A stretch of 64,000 nucleotides of DNA from Legionella gratiana. Its GTDB lineage: Bacteria; Pseudomonadota; Gammaproteobacteria; Legionellales; Legionellaceae. Numbering within the stretch: the stretch's first letter is position 1; the number at the start of each line of letters is the position of its first letter. The stretch is taken from assembly GCF_001467695.1 (NCBI RefSeq), contig NZ_LNYE01000022.1, positions 186,001 through 250,000 on the forward strand, in the 5' to 3' direction. Of the stretch, positions 27,918 to 37,891 are shown in pieces. Under the pieces are notes generated by a model. It had not been told where the DNA came from. It was given only the letters and a program-made list of their open reading frames with translations, and made no database searches. A program made the translations under genes and the position numbers.

Positions 27918-29330
27918 TTAACTATTTTCCTGTGTGGGTAAAAAGAATCTTACAATGAGTCCGGTACCTTCTTTAGGGGTATCTAAAAGTAATCTACCGC
28001 CGTGCAATTCAGCTATCTGTTGGACTATTGCCAAACCAAGGCCGCTCCCTGGGCTTTTATTTCCCAAAACGCGAAAAAAACGCTCAAAAACACGAGATTG
28101 CAATTCAGCTGGAATCCCTGGGCCATTATCGCTTACTTCGAGCATGACTTCGTTTTGAAGCTTTGAGAGACGGACTAAAATCCGTCCGTGTTCATTGCAG
28201 TAACGAATGGAGTTATCTACAAGATTACGAATCAATATTCCTAATGCTGTTGAATTTCCATAAACAATTAGATTTTCAGTATTGCTTTCAAATTCTAGAT
28301 CAATTTGTTTTTCTACTGCTGCTGGTGCAAGCATAGCAAGTATTTCCCGAGTTAATCTGCTTAAATTAACCTCATCTTTTTCATCCATGTGTGTTGCTTC
28401 AGGAACAAGTCGACTCATGGTAAGGAGCTGTTGTACTATATGAGTACTACGATTGACACTAGCGATAAGTTTTTGCAATGCTTGATTCTTTTCTTCTATA
28501 TCATTGGAATGTAAAGCAACCTGTGCTTGTGTTTTAAGTGCGGCAAGAGGAGTGCGTAATTCATGTGCTGCATCAGCAGCAAAACGCTTTTCTCGTTCAA
28601 ATCCTTCTTTAAGTCTAAAAAACAATTTATTCAACTCATCGATTACAGGTTTAATTTCTTCAGGAATCTCATGCAGATCAACTGGTTCAAGATGAGTAGG
28701 TGCACGGTTTGCTACTTCTTCTGCTACCTTATCAAGACTGTCCAAACCTCGACCAATAATAATCCAAATCAATAAACCAGATAATGGAAAAGTCAAAAGC
28801 ATAATATAAAGATCGTCTTGTGCAATCCTGTGTCCTAGTTCATTACGTGTATCATAACGTTCTGCCAACACAGTACGTATGCCTGCTTTATCATTATAAG
28901 TAGTAAATACACGCCAATCTTGATTGGATATTTTTTTATCACTAAATCCATCGATTTCCGAAGCTAACGGTATTTTAGGTGCTGTAGACGAGTGCAATAA
29001 TAATTTCCCACCATTAGTCCAAACTTGAAAATTAAATTTGTCGAGATAATTTTCTGGAGGTTCATCATTTAAAAATCGCTTTTTATAGAAGGTATCAATT
29101 TTTTGTGGAATTGTTTCAAGTGCATCTTGAATTTTGACAAGAGGACGTTGATGGAGATCATCACCTAGTAGAGCTTGGTAAGATAATGCAGAAATGGCCA
29201 TCAAAGTATCTAAATGGTCCTGGATGTCCTTTTGATCAAGATAATAGTTTCCTATAGCAGTTAAGGTAGTCGTTATCGTAATCGCCAATAAAAGATTTAT
29301 AAGAAGAAACTTACGTATAGAAGATTTCAC
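27918..29330 (-). CDS. pmrB: sensor histidine kinase, PmrB/QseC type
   Basis: 470 residues. TM1 is at about 8-27, followed by a periplasmic sensor domain to about 165, TM2 at about 172-195, and HAMP. The HisKA box AADAAHELRTPLAALK holds the phosphorylated His. HATPase motifs follow: NSIRYCNEHG (N box), SDNGPGIP (G1) and GSGLGLAIVQQI (G2). The start is GTG 29330, overlapping the pmrA stop by four bases, so it is translationally coupled to the response regulator. In L. pneumophila the PmrAB pair controls many Dot/Icm effector and secretion genes. The name is given by genus context and closeness to QseC/PmrB kinases; the signal is not known from sequence. Confidence 0.88.
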   Translation of the reverse strand: MKSSIRKFLLINLLLAITITTTLTAIGNYYLDQKDIQDHLDTLMAISALSYQALLGDDLHQRPLVKIQDALETIPQKIDTFYKKRFLNDEPPENYLDKFNFQVWTNGGKLLLHSSTAPKIPLASEIDGFSDKKISNQDWRVFTTYNDKAGIRTVLAERYDTRNELGHRIAQDDLYIMLLTFPLSGLLIWIIIGRGLDSLDKVAEEVANRAPTHLEPVDLHEIPEEIKPVIDELNKLFFRLKEGFEREKRFAADAAHELRTPLAALKTQAQVALHSNDIEEKNQALQKLIASVNRSTHIVQQLLTMSRLVPEATHMDEKDEVNLSRLTREILAMLAPAAVEKQIDLEFESNTENLIVYGNSTALGILIRNLVDNSIRYCNEHGRILVRLSKLQNEVMLEVSDNGPGIPAELQSRVFERFFRVLGNKSPGSGLGLAIVQQIAELHGGRLLLDTPKEGTGLIVRFFLPTQENS

Positions 29331-30004
29331 GATACAATAATACCATCATTTTTTTCTGCCATATATCCAACACCTCTTATTGTTCGAATAAAATTGGCAT
29401 TAAGTTTTTTACGTAAATTATGAATATGAACTTCTAATGCATTACTGTCCACATCTTCTTCCCAACCGTAAATACTTTGCATCAGTTGTTCGCGAGATAG
29501 AACTTGACCACTGTTTTCTAGAAGTTTTTGTAATAGGGCGAATTCCCTGCGTGGGACATTAACTAATACATCATCAACAAACACAGAGTGAGCGGCTGGA
29601 TCTAGAGTAATATTTCGATATTGTAAGACTGCGTCAGCACGACCTTGTGAGCGCCTCACCAAAGCTCTAATTCTCGCGCTCAGTTCATTTAAGTCAAAAG
29701 GCTTCACTAGATAGTCGTCAGCTCCACTGTCTAAGCCTTTGACACGATCCTCTACAGACTCTCTGGCTGTTAAAATAATAACAGGAGTAGGATTTCCATC
29801 ATTACGAATACTTTGTAGTAAAGCAAGACCAGATAGTTTGGGTAATCCTAAATCAAGGATAATGAGCTCGAATGATTCAGATTTTAAAGCTGCTCGAGCG
29901 GCTTCACCGTCTTTAAGCCAATCAACAATATAACCAAACTGAGTTAACCCAGTTTTTACAGCGTCGCCAAGTAATTCATCATCTTCAACTAGCAATAGTC
30001 TCAT
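29327..30004 (-). CDS. pmrA: OmpR-family response regulator, PmrA type
   Basis: 225 residues. The receiver domain has the acidic pocket LLVEDDE, phosphoacceptor Asp51 in LIILDLGLP, the conserved T in VIILTARES and K in YLVKPFD. The C-terminal winged helix ends in VHIHNLRKKL and IRTIRGVGYM. AGGAG lies six bases before ATG 30004. It is eight bases after the yciB stop and overlaps pmrB, giving an apparent yciB-pmrA-pmrB transcript. PmrA in Legionella activates effector genes, which fits the effector-like genes in this window. Confidence 0.9.
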   Translation of the reverse strand: MRLLLVEDDELLGDAVKTGLTQFGYIVDWLKDGEAARAALKSESFELIILDLGLPKLSGLALLQSIRNDGNPTPVIILTARESVEDRVKGLDSGADDYLVKPFDLNELSARIRALVRRSQGRADAVLQYRNITLDPAAHSVFVDDVLVNVPRREFALLQKLLENSGQVLSREQLMQSIYGWEEDVDSNALEVHIHNLRKKLNANFIRTIRGVGYMAEKNDGIIVS

Positions 30005-30012
30005 TCTTGCTC

Positions 30013-30558
30013 CTACTGTTTTTCAAGTTCAGTGCCATCCATGTGCTTTGTTAGATAAAAAGCTTGAATTAATACAAAAAGTAGAGTTAAGCCGACTCCA
30101 CCAAATAATTTAAAGTTAACCCATGCATCAGTATTAAAATTATACGCTACATAAATATTGACGGCCCCCATCATGAGAAAAAATAATGCCCAAGCTGTAT
30201 TTAATCTTAGCCATATTTTTTTAGGCAATGTGACGTTAGTGTCCATCATTTTTTGAATTAAAGGCTTACTACCCACATAGCCTGAACCAAAAAAGACTAA
30301 TGCAGAGAGCCAATAAATACCGGTTGGCTTCAATTTAATGAACCATGGATTATGGAAAAAGAGGGTTGCTCCTCCCAGGATCATAATTATAGCGAGACTG
30401 ACTAAATGCATTTTTTCGTAATGTTGAAATTTTAATCTATAAAAAGCGACCTGACTTAAAGAAGCGATCATAGCAACAGCTGTAGCGGTATAGATGCCAA
30501 AAAATTTGTATACGATAAAAAATAAAACTATAGGAAAAAAATCAAATAGTAATTTCAT
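30013..30558 (-). CDS. yciB: inner membrane septation protein YciB/IspZ
   Basis: 181 residues with about five membrane helices. The start [20 protein letters not shown] is the family signature, and [20 protein letters not shown] is seen late in the protein. YciB is an inner-membrane protein linked to cell envelope synthesis and septation, acting with elongasome/divisome parts. It lies eight bases upstream of pmrA on the same strand, so it is likely co-transcribed with the two-component system. Confidence 0.92.
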   Translation of the reverse strand: MKLLFDFFPIVLFFIVYKFFGIYTATAVAMIASLSQVAFYRLKFQHYEKMHLVSLAIIMILGGATLFFHNPWFIKLKPTGIYWLSALVFFGSGYVGSKPLIQKMMDTNVTLPKKIWLRLNTAWALFFLMMGAVNIYVAYNFNTDAWVNFKLFGGVGLTLLFVLIQAFYLTKHMDGTELEKQ

Positions 30559-30869
30559 ATTGTCTTTATATAAAAAAGTAAGTTACTTTGAGTATAACAC
30601 AAGTTTTGGTGCTCTCCTTCACGCTTATCTATCAGAAATAAAAAATAATAATTATTATTCATCAAAGTTTAGAGTAAATACACTCGAACTTCTTTTATTG
30701 ATACTCATTACTAAAGATAAACTCAGATTTTATTAAGTCAAGCTCCGAAGTTTCAAGTTCACTCCTAAATTGGCAGATATGAATGACTTTTCTTAGATCA
30801 CCATTTTAGTGTCTCATAGGCTACCATACAAATCTTAAGCAGCTATTAAGAAAGGAAGCACAGCAATTA
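30559..30869. other. 311-base AT-rich region upstream of yciB
   Basis: It holds the presumed yciB-pmrAB promoter, near 30560-30640 on the minus strand, and a short self-complementary AT tract (AATAATAATTATTATT, about 30645-30660). An open frame at 30494-30736 overlaps yciB and has no ribosome site, so I do not call it. Confidence 0.45.
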
Positions 30870-31112
30870 ATAACTTTGTACTGGCATGTATGGTTTTTTG
30901 ATGAAAGCAGCACTAAAAAACTTAATTCCTATCACTCAGCGTGAAGAAGGCTGTATCTACTATGATTTACATTAAGAAAACGAAAACTCACAATGTTTTT
31001 TCTTTACGAAAATTGGAAAAGCGAACTTGTAACGTAAGGCTTTCATCAAGAATCAAGCATATCTTGAACGGATAACTAAGGCACATAGTCAGGGAGAGGA
31101 ATTGTTAACACG
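30870..31112 (+). pseudogene. decayed antibiotic-biosynthesis-monooxygenase (ABM) gene
   Basis: Conceptual translation across frames gives MKAALKNLIPITQREEGCIY, YDLH, a stop, ENENSQCFFF, then in the next frame YENWKSEL, a stop, and back again KAFIKNQAYLERITKAH. This order (ALxxLIxxTRxExGCxxYxLH ... FFxYExWxSxxxLxxHxxxxHL) is that of small YgiN-like ABM proteins. At least one frameshift and two stops break it, and no start with a ribosome site is evident. It sits in the gap between yciB and mltD. Confidence 0.7.
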
Positions 31113-31114
31113 CC

Positions 31115-32557
31115 TTAACCAACAAATATTTTTTGCCCAAAATATAAGGGAGTATTTCTTTTAAGTTCGGGGTTTAGAGCAAGGATACGTTCAATTATAG
31201 TTTGATGCTTTTGTGCTATGCTACTGAGGCTATCGCCTTTTTTGACAACATAATAGATCGGTTGGTTTACTTTTTTCAAAATAACGAGCTGTTGCCCTTT
31301 ATGTAAAGGTTGATTGTTTGTTATTTTATTCCATGCTTGTATCTCTTCAGCACGAACTCCATAGGTTCTAACTAATTTATCATAGGTATCATTCTCCTGT
31401 ACAATATGAATGATGCGGTGATTTCTTGATACAGTCATTTGATGTGTTAATGGAGTAGTTGCGAGAAGGGGCTCTTTTTTAACAACAACAGGGGTATTTT
31501 TAGTACTTGGAATTAAGATAGATTGATTGGGTTTTAGATGATTAGTGGTGAGTTGGTTTAATTGTTTGATGAAGTTTACAGTAGTGTGATACTTCACTGC
31601 AATATTATCCAAGTTATCTCCTGGTTTGACTTGGTACATTTCCCAACTGACTCGTTTGTGTTCGGGGAGGTTGGCGAGATTGAAATAAAATTGCTGCACT
31701 TTTTCAGTGGGAATGAGTAATTTAAATGGCTCGTTGGGAGCAGTAGTCCAGCGATTAAATCCAGGATTTAGCTTAATTAACTCCTTATAGCTAATGCCTG
31801 CCATTTTTGCAGCATGATTTAAATCAATAGGACTCCCTATATTTACCTCTTCGAAATAAGGAAGGTATGCGATTTCTGGTAATACTAACTTATATCGGCT
31901 AGGATTGTTGATGATTTCCGCTAATGCAAGCAAGCGCGGAACGTAAATTTGAGTTTCTCGAGGAACAGATAACTCCCAAAAACTTACAGTGCGCCCCGAG
32001 TGTGGTATTGCTTTTATGGCGCGATCTATTGTTCCTGCTCCCGCATCATAGGATGCTATTGCCAATATCCAATCGCCACTAAAGAAGTTATTGAGATAAA
32101 GCAGGTAATTAAGCGCTGCATCAGTGGATGATCGGATACTTCGTCTCGCGTCAAACCACCAATCTTGTGTTAGTCCTAAATCTTTGCCGGTAAGGGGCAT
32201 TAATTGCCATAAACCTGCTGCACCAGCTACAGAATATGCAAAGGGATCATAAGCGCTTTCGATCATCGGCAAGAGGGCTAATTCACCAGGCAGCTTTTTT
32301 TTCTTGATTTCGCTAATAATATGATAAATGTATGGTTCTGACTGACGACACACTTTGTGAAGAAAACCTGGATGAGCAATAAACCATTGGATTTGATCTT
32401 GTACTTCAACTCGAGAAGTTTCATGATTTAAAGTAAATTCGTATCGTAATACTTCCCATACATTGGGTACTGCGTTCGCTATTGAACCACAAGTAATATC
32501 CCAAAAAAGGAGTGCATAAAAGAACAAAACTTTTGTTATGAAAAAGTTAAATTTCAA
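31115..32557 (-). CDS. mltD: membrane-bound lytic murein transglycosylase D with three LysM domains
   Basis: 480 residues. An N-terminal signal or anchor (about 1-29) is followed by an SLT catalytic domain with catalytic Glu100 in ALLPMIESAYDP, then GAAGLWQLMP and ASYDAGAGTIDRAI. Three LysM domains follow at about 310-355 (YQVKPGDNLDNIAVKY), 388-428 (HIVQENDTYDKLVRTYG) and 434-478 (YYVVKKGDSLSSIAQKH). It cleaves glycan strands while bound to peptidoglycan. No lipobox is evident, unlike E. coli MltD. The start is TTG 32557 with AGG upstream; no better start exists. gloB lies upstream, separated by a repeated hairpin. Confidence 0.92.
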   Translation of the reverse strand: MKFNFFITKVLFFYALLFWDITCGSIANAVPNVWEVLRYEFTLNHETSRVEVQDQIQWFIAHPGFLHKVCRQSEPYIYHIISEIKKKKLPGELALLPMIESAYDPFAYSVAGAAGLWQLMPLTGKDLGLTQDWWFDARRSIRSSTDAALNYLLYLNNFFSGDWILAIASYDAGAGTIDRAIKAIPHSGRTVSFWELSVPRETQIYVPRLLALAEIINNPSRYKLVLPEIAYLPYFEEVNIGSPIDLNHAAKMAGISYKELIKLNPGFNRWTTAPNEPFKLLIPTEKVQQFYFNLANLPEHKRVSWEMYQVKPGDNLDNIAVKYHTTVNFIKQLNQLTTNHLKPNQSILIPSTKNTPVVVKKEPLLATTPLTHQMTVSRNHRIIHIVQENDTYDKLVRTYGVRAEEIQAWNKITNNQPLHKGQQLVILKKVNQPIYYVVKKGDSLSSIAQKHQTIIERILALNPELKRNTPLYFGQKIFVG

Positions 32558-32680
32558 TAGAATTTACCTATGAATACAATTGCTCATCAGTGTACTAAAA
32601 TTTACTTTGGGATTAAACCGGATTGTATCCATTTAACTCATAAGGGATTAAATTAATCCTTTATGATCTAGTTCGTTTAA

Positions 32681-32724
32681 CGACATAAAGGGCATAGAAA
32701 TGCCTTTATGTCGAACTCACGTTA
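32681..32724. repeat. palindromic repeat, clear member of a dispersed family
   Basis: CGACATAAAGGGCAT (32681-32695) pairs with ATGCCTTTATGTCG (32700-32713) with one bulged base. It is followed by AACTCACGTTA. The copy at 53117-53161 has the same stem ends and the identical tail TCGAACTCACGTTA. It lies between gloB and mltD and may also terminate gloB. Confidence 0.75.
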
Positions 32725-33480
32725 CTTAAATGAATTTTTTTCTTCGCGTAACACTCTGAATATTTCTAATGAATTTAGCGATTTTGCCCCATGTTTTAAT
32801 GCATACTGTTGTACCTCTGGTTTGTCAGTGCGTAAAAAAGGGTTAGTTGATTTTTCTAGTTCTAAAGTAGATGGGAGCGTGCAGGATTGATCGTGTATGT
32901 TGTGCAAATATTTTTGTATGGACAAGTTGTTAGGCTCTACAGTCTGTGCAAAGCGCAAATTTTGTTGTGTATATTCATGAGCACAGAATACTTTTGTGGT
33001 TGTTGGTAATGCTTTAAAAAGAAGTAACGATTGATGTAATTGCTCTAATGTCCCGTCAAATACTCGTCCGCAGCCTGCTGAGAAAAGTGTGTCTCCACAA
33101 AACAACCATTCGTGCTGAGATTCATAATAGCTAATATGAGTGGATGTATGGCCTGGATTAAATAATATATTAAAAATACAGTGTCCTACTTGGATGGTTT
33201 GATGTTCTTGTACAGGATTTGTTATATAGGGAATTCGTGGATCATTAGGGCCATAAACTGTGCAAGAAGGGGAGGTTTTAGTGAGTTCGTCTACACCCCC
33301 AATATGATCGTGATGGTGGTGAGTTAATAAAATAGTACGTAGTTTGAGATGATTTGAGTGGGCAAATTGTAATACGGGTTCTGCATCACCTGGGTCAACA
33401 CAATCAAAGACTCCTGTTTTTTCATCAATAATTGCCCAAATATAGTTATCAAAAAAAGCAGGAATAGGAAAAATTTTCAT
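32722..33480 (-). CDS. gloB: hydroxyacylglutathione hydrolase (glyoxalase II)
   Basis: Hydrolyses S-lactoylglutathione to lactate and glutathione, the second step of methylglyoxal detoxification. The 252-residue protein shows the metallo-beta-lactamase zinc motif [13 protein letters not shown], then [12 protein letters not shown] and [18 protein letters not shown], and the C-terminal glutathione-binding part ([16 protein letters not shown]). The ATG shares a base with the rlmJ stop codon, so the two are co-transcribed. Confidence 0.96.
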   Translation of the reverse strand: MKIFPIPAFFDNYIWAIIDEKTGVFDCVDPGDAEPVLQFAHSNHLKLRTILLTHHHHDHIGGVDELTKTSPSCTVYGPNDPRIPYITNPVQEHQTIQVGHCIFNILFNPGHTSTHISYYESQHEWLFCGDTLFSAGCGRVFDGTLEQLHQSLLLFKALPTTTKVFCAHEYTQQNLRFAQTVEPNNLSIQKYLHNIHDQSCTLPSTLELEKSTNPFLRTDKPEVQQYALKHGAKSLNSLEIFRVLREEKNSFK

Positions 33481-34310
33481 CAGTTGGCCTCAATAATAGA
33501 GAAAGAGCTCTCCGGATTAAAATGATTTTTAAGGGTAGTTAATACAGACTTCATTTCTTCGGCTAACGTAAATGGGGGATTAATAATCCATAAACCACAA
33601 CCATACATACCTTCAGTAGGAGCCGAGGTTAAGTTAAATTCAATATGCAAAGTATTTTTTATATTGATATCTTTCATACCTCTGTTGAGTTTATCAGTTA
33701 ATTTTTTAGTAACGAGAGGATACCAAAGACAATAAACACCTGTAGAAAAACGAGAGTAGGCTTGTTTCATGGCAATAGGAATTTCTTTATATTCTTCTTT
33801 TATTTCAAAAGAAGGATCAATAAAAATTAATCCTCGTTTTTCTGGTGGCGGAAGCAAGGCTTTCAGTGCAGCTATTCCATCATTTTTACTGAAATGTACT
33901 TTTTTATTAAAATGAGGTAATTGAGTAAGTTCTTCAAACTCTCTTGGATGTAACTCACAAAAATACATTCTGTCTTGCATGCGTAGCATATTGATGGCTA
34001 AGTAGGGGGAGCCTGGATAATATCTTAATGTATTTGTAGGATTAAGTTGGTTAACAATATTGAGGTAATCTTGGAAAAGAGAGTTTAGAGAATCTTTATT
34101 AGACCAAAGTAGTTGAATTCCTTGTTGGTATTCTTTTGTTTTTTCAGCTTGTTTGTTTTTTAAGTCATACAAACCTTTGCCAGAGTGGGTCTCAAGATAA
34201 AATAATGGCTTATCTTTTAGAGTTAAATAACACAGAAGTCGCGTTAAGGCTAAGTGTTTGATGACATCAGCAAAATTTCCAGCATGATATCCGTGTTGAT
34301 AACTGAGCAT
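33480..34310 (-). CDS. rlmJ: 23S rRNA (adenine2030-N6)-methyltransferase RlmJ
   Basis: 276 residues from ATG 34310, which has AGGA close upstream. The family opens with [20 protein letters not shown] exactly at that start; the frame stays open further upstream but adds unrelated residues. It contains [14 protein letters not shown] (SAM motif I region) and the catalytic motif as [12 protein letters not shown]. Most members have DPPYE there, so Pro-Tyr to Ser-Phe is a small deviation. It methylates A2030 of 23S rRNA. Its stop overlaps the gloB start. Confidence 0.93.
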   Translation of the reverse strand: MLSYQHGYHAGNFADVIKHLALTRLLCYLTLKDKPLFYLETHSGKGLYDLKNKQAEKTKEYQQGIQLLWSNKDSLNSLFQDYLNIVNQLNPTNTLRYYPGSPYLAINMLRMQDRMYFCELHPREFEELTQLPHFNKKVHFSKNDGIAALKALLPPPEKRGLIFIDPSFEIKEEYKEIPIAMKQAYSRFSTGVYCLWYPLVTKKLTDKLNRGMKDINIKNTLHIEFNLTSAPTEGMYGCGLWIINPPFTLAEEMKSVLTTLKNHFNPESSFSIIEAN

Positions 34311-34379
34311 AGAGTTCCTAAAACATTTTTTATAATTGTCTACTATACTCTTTTTAAGAGAGTATAAAAGGGGAAAGTT

Positions 34380-34577
34380 ATGGAACTTCACGAAGATTAT
34401 GATGACCAATCATTCTCTGATTATAACTACGATGATGATGTTGAATCCATGAATCATCGAAAGAATGTTAGACGTATGCTCGAGGATAAACTGGAACGCA
34501 AACGTTTAAGAGAAGAGTTTAAGGATGATTTCGATGAGTTAAGCGGTGATTTCGATTGGGATGTTTTAGATAAATAA
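34380..34577 (+). CDS. small acidic PA3496-like protein
   Basis: 65 residues with AGGGG upstream of ATG. The N-terminal half is Asp/Glu/Tyr-rich (DYDDQSFSDYNYDDDVES). The C-terminal half is a charged helix (RRMLEDKLERKRLREEFKDD). This layout is like the small PA3496-type family of gammaproteobacteria, where a role in envelope integrity has been proposed. It is divergent from rlmJ. Confidence 0.6.
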   Translation: MELHEDYDDQSFSDYNYDDDVESMNHRKNVRRMLEDKLERKRLREEFKDDFDELSGDFDWDVLDK

Positions 34578-34642
34578 TTCTTTATGACTACTGATGATCC
34601 ATGCTGCGTATTTAGTAGTGAAATAGCCTGAAATCGGTTCTT

Positions 34643-35509
34643 TTACTCATGTACGTGGTTCAACGCTTGGGTAGCAGATTTTAATGTATTTTCAAGTAAG
34701 GTTACTATGGTCATTGGCCCAACGCCGCCTGGAACAGGTGTTATCCAAGCAACTTTATTTACTGCATTTGTAAAATCAACATCTCCTCTAATACGGCCAT
34801 CCGCTAATCGATGTATCCCAACATCGATGACTATTTGATCCTTACTAAGCCACTCTGAATCGATAACATCCATTTTTCCTGTTGCCACAATAACTAAATC
34901 AGCAATACGTACCAGTTTTTCGAGTTGTTGTGTAAATTTGTGTGCAATTGTTACTGTGGCGCCTGCTAAGAGTAATTCCAAGCTCATGGGGCGACCGACT
35001 ATGTTGGATGCACCAATAACAAGAGCATGTTTTCTTTTCACGTCAAGTTGGTAGTGCTTTAACAAATTCATAATGCCAAATGGGGTGCATGGACGTAATA
35101 AAGGGTTACGTTGTGCAAGTCGACCTAAATTATAGGGATGAAAACCATCAACATCTTTTTCTGGTTTGATGCGTTCGATTATAGCACTCTCATTAATGTG
35201 GGCGGGCAAAGGTAACTGTATGAGAATACCATCAATTTGATCAGAACTATTTAATTGATCAATCAGATTGATTAATGCATTTTGTGTTGTTTCTTCAGGT
35301 AAATCATAAGAATGGGAAGTAATACCTACTTCAGCACAAGCTTTTCGCTTATTGGCTACATAAACTGTTGAAGCAGGATCATTTCCAATGAGGATAACAG
35401 CAAGACCTGGTGCGCGATGACCTTGTTCTATGTGATCTTGCACTTGCTTTTTTAATTCATTTCGATGTAGAGAAGCGACAACTTTTCCATCAATTAAAGA
35501 TGCTGACAT
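34643..35509 (-). CDS. folD: bifunctional methylene-THF dehydrogenase/cyclohydrolase FolD
   Basis: Interconverts 5,10-methylene-, methenyl- and 10-formyl-tetrahydrofolate. At 288 residues it is the usual length, with [12 protein letters not shown] (catalytic Lys), [39 protein letters not shown] (NADP site) and [16 protein letters not shown]. It is a single gene, divergent from fimV, convergent with the small acidic protein gene. Confidence 0.97.
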   Translation of the reverse strand: MSASLIDGKVVASLHRNELKKQVQDHIEQGHRAPGLAVILIGNDPASTVYVANKRKACAEVGITSHSYDLPEETTQNALINLIDQLNSSDQIDGILIQLPLPAHINESAIIERIKPEKDVDGFHPYNLGRLAQRNPLLRPCTPFGIMNLLKHYQLDVKRKHALVIGASNIVGRPMSLELLLAGATVTIAHKFTQQLEKLVRIADLVIVATGKMDVIDSEWLSKDQIVIDVGIHRLADGRIRGDVDFTNAVNKVAWITPVPGGVGPMTIVTLLENTLKSATQALNHVHE

Positions 35510-35711
35510 AATTACCTATGAGAAAAGTAAGGCGGTTATTATGAATTAGAGGTTTGTATAATGCAATAGTGCTTTAGAGGAGTAGAGGAAATAAATAATT
35601 AATAATCTATATCATATGAGCTAATTACTTGAATCAATTAATAAATAATGTTAATTTTTTCAATATATAAGTCCCGAGCTAGTTCAACTCCAAAGGACGC
35701 GGAGCTCCTGA

Positions 35712-37742
35712 TTGAAAAAAAATGTTTTGTTTTCAACTTTATTTGCATTCACTTTCCCGGTCTATGTTTATGCATTTGGTTTAGGGGAAATGAGCGTGAA
35801 GTCTGCCCTAGGGCAACCTTTTGCTGCAGAAGTTAAGTTAATTGATGTGCATGAGATTTCTTTATCAAACGTTAGAGCTGGCCTAGCTGATCCGCAAAGT
35901 TATCAAAGCCTTGGCATAGAATGGCCTGAAACAGCAAATTCACTTTTTCTTGAAATTAAAAAAAATAAACAGGGCAAATATAGTGTAGTTATTTACTCGA
36001 CAGAGCAAATAACGGAACCTTATATGCAGCTTATTATTGATTTAACATGGTCCAAAGGACAAATCTATAAAGTTTATACAGTATTATTAGATCCTCCAGG
36101 TTATAAACTAGCGAGTACAACTGCTCAAAGTGGCCTGACCTATCAGCGGCAATTCTCTAATTATCACCAAAAGACAGTTGTTTCTACTAAGGTAAGTCAC
36201 AACACAAAGAAAGGAGTTTATGGTCCTACAATTGCCAATGAAAATATATGGCAAATCGCACAAAGGTATAAAACTTCTGATGCAATTTTACCGCAAATCG
36301 TTCTAGCAATTGTTGGCGCAAATCCTGATGCATTTACTCAGGGCAATTTAAACGGATTAAAGGTTGGAGTTCGTTTGAAAATTCCATCTGCTCCAGGATT
36401 TGTTGAAGTTCCTGCTGATTTAGCGACGGTTGAAGTGATGGCTCATGATAAAGCATGGAATGAAAAAACATCGATTAATCATGTATTATCACCACCTTAC
36501 ATGATAGGGCAAACACCCAGTATAAGTCCTCCTATTGAGTATTCGCAGATTCCACCAGTACCAAAATTTTCAGGTTCAACACTTCCTGTAATGAATCAAA
36601 CTCAATCTGAGACCACTTCAGTCAACTTATTATCATCAATAGAGAGTCAAAAACAAATCAGCCCTGAACAACGCAGAACTCTTAATGCAGAAATATCTAT
36701 TACCGCTGCTGCTGTAGACTCTTTGCGAGAATCTAATGCTTTATTAACAGAACAATTAAGTTTATTACAAGCACAAAACAAAAAATTACAAAAGCAGTTG
36801 GATGAGCGAGATAAGCAAATTCAAATATTGATGAGAGAGCGGATAGCTATTGCGGGACAGACAAGCTCCAGTTCTCTTGGTACTTTCTCTAATGCTGGGT
36901 TTTTAATTAGTTTATTGCTTATTGCAGGTTCAGGAGGTATTACCTATTATTATTTTAAACGTAGGGATCAGAGAAAAAGTAATCTATCTAAAGTAACTAA
37001 TCCCGTAGAATCCGCCCCAGCGTCTACTCCCGCGCCAGTGCCTACTCCTACTCCGATTGAATCCTTTATTCACTCTAAAGAACAGCCAGTTGCACAACAA
37101 GAGATAAGTGAGCTGAGATCAGAGCCCAAGTTGAAACCAGATCTAGAATTAATTCCTAAACCTCAAGTTGCGGAGCAATTAGTTTTACCATCAGCAGAAG
37201 TCGAAAATTTAAAGACTGTTGCTAATGCTCAAGACAATGTTTCTACATCGACTGAACCTCGATCCCAATCTCAGCCTAAACCAGAAGATAATGAAAGGCT
37301 ATTAGAGTTCTCATCAGATGTAGTTGAGGATAAATTAATAAAACCGAGCCATGAAAATCAAAACTTATCTAGTGAGGAGTTACCTGAAGAAAATCTATTA
37401 GAATTTGAATCAGGCTTGCATCATACAATTGCAAAAGAGTCTATTCAAGAGGCAAATTATCCTAAGGAAATAGCTAGCGAGGATAAGGGATTAGAGTTTA
37501 CTTTTACTCCCTCTGACTCAGAGAAAACCACCCCAGAGAAAACTACTAAGAACGATATTGATCTTTCTAACTTAAAGAATGAAAAGGCATTAGATACTCT
37601 TTTAGCTCTTGCTAAAACATACATAGGAATGGAAGATATAGAATCCGCTTTAAATTCATTAGATGAAGTACTGCAACACGGTAGTAAGGTGCAAAAGGAA
37701 GAAGCAAAACGCCTACTCGCTGAGATAAAAGGGCAGTCTTGA
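35712..37742 (+). CDS. fimV: FimV-like peptidoglycan-binding polar protein
   Basis: 676 residues from TTG 35712, with GGAG seven bases before it. Domains in order: a signal peptide (about 1-20), the FimV N-terminal domain (FGLGEMSVKSALGQPFAAEV to about 130), a LysM-like stretch (about 165-226), a coiled coil (about 325-380), one membrane helix (about 397-418, FLISLLLIAGSGGITYYYF), a Pro/Glu-rich acidic cytoplasmic linker, and the C-terminal TPR-like FimV domain (KALDTLLALAKTYIGMEDIESA). FimV organises polar type IV pili and twitching. In many relatives it lies next to truA; here decayed fragments and a barrel gene separate them. Confidence 0.93.
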   Translation: MKKNVLFSTLFAFTFPVYVYAFGLGEMSVKSALGQPFAAEVKLIDVHEISLSNVRAGLADPQSYQSLGIEWPETANSLFLEIKKNKQGKYSVVIYSTEQITEPYMQLIIDLTWSKGQIYKVYTVLLDPPGYKLASTTAQSGLTYQRQFSNYHQKTVVSTKVSHNTKKGVYGPTIANENIWQIAQRYKTSDAILPQIVLAIVGANPDAFTQGNLNGLKVGVRLKIPSAPGFVEVPADLATVEVMAHDKAWNEKTSINHVLSPPYMIGQTPSISPPIEYSQIPPVPKFSGSTLPVMNQTQSETTSVNLLSSIESQKQISPEQRRTLNAEISITAAAVDSLRESNALLTEQLSLLQAQNKKLQKQLDERDKQIQILMRERIAIAGQTSSSSLGTFSNAGFLISLLLIAGSGGITYYYFKRRDQRKSNLSKVTNPVESAPASTPAPVPTPTPIESFIHSKEQPVAQQEISELRSEPKLKPDLELIPKPQVAEQLVLPSAEVENLKTVANAQDNVSTSTEPRSQSQPKPEDNERLLEFSSDVVEDKLIKPSHENQNLSSEELPEENLLEFESGLHHTIAKESIQEANYPKEIASEDKGLEFTFTPSDSEKTTPEKTTKNDIDLSNLKNEKALDTLLALAKTYIGMEDIESALNSLDEVLQHGSKVQKEEAKRLLAEIKGQS

Positions 37743-37767
37743 TTTATAAATATTTTCTATTCGGTAT

Positions 37768-37891
37768 CAAGGTTTGTTTGGTTCTACTATTAGAATGCGC
37801 TCCATTTTAATGAGTAATTGATTAATCAGGGCACCGTCAGGAGAATTTTGTTTCACTAAATCAAGAGGAGTCTGAGAATTGCTATCGCAGT
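37768..37891 (-). pseudogene. C-terminal remnant of an ankyrin-repeat-like gene
   Basis: On the minus strand the frame reads EYCDSNSQTPLDLVKQNSPD then GALINQLLIKMERILIVEP and ends in a stop. NSQTPLDLVKQ is the typical second half of an ankyrin repeat. The preceding repeats are missing: the open frame meets unrelated plus-strand coding sequence at about 37880. I read it as the tail of a lost ankyrin protein. Confidence 0.55.

Noticed and set aside
30494-30736. Open frame of 80 codons on the plus strand
   Set aside because: Overlaps yciB antisense and has no ribosome site or recognisable sequence.
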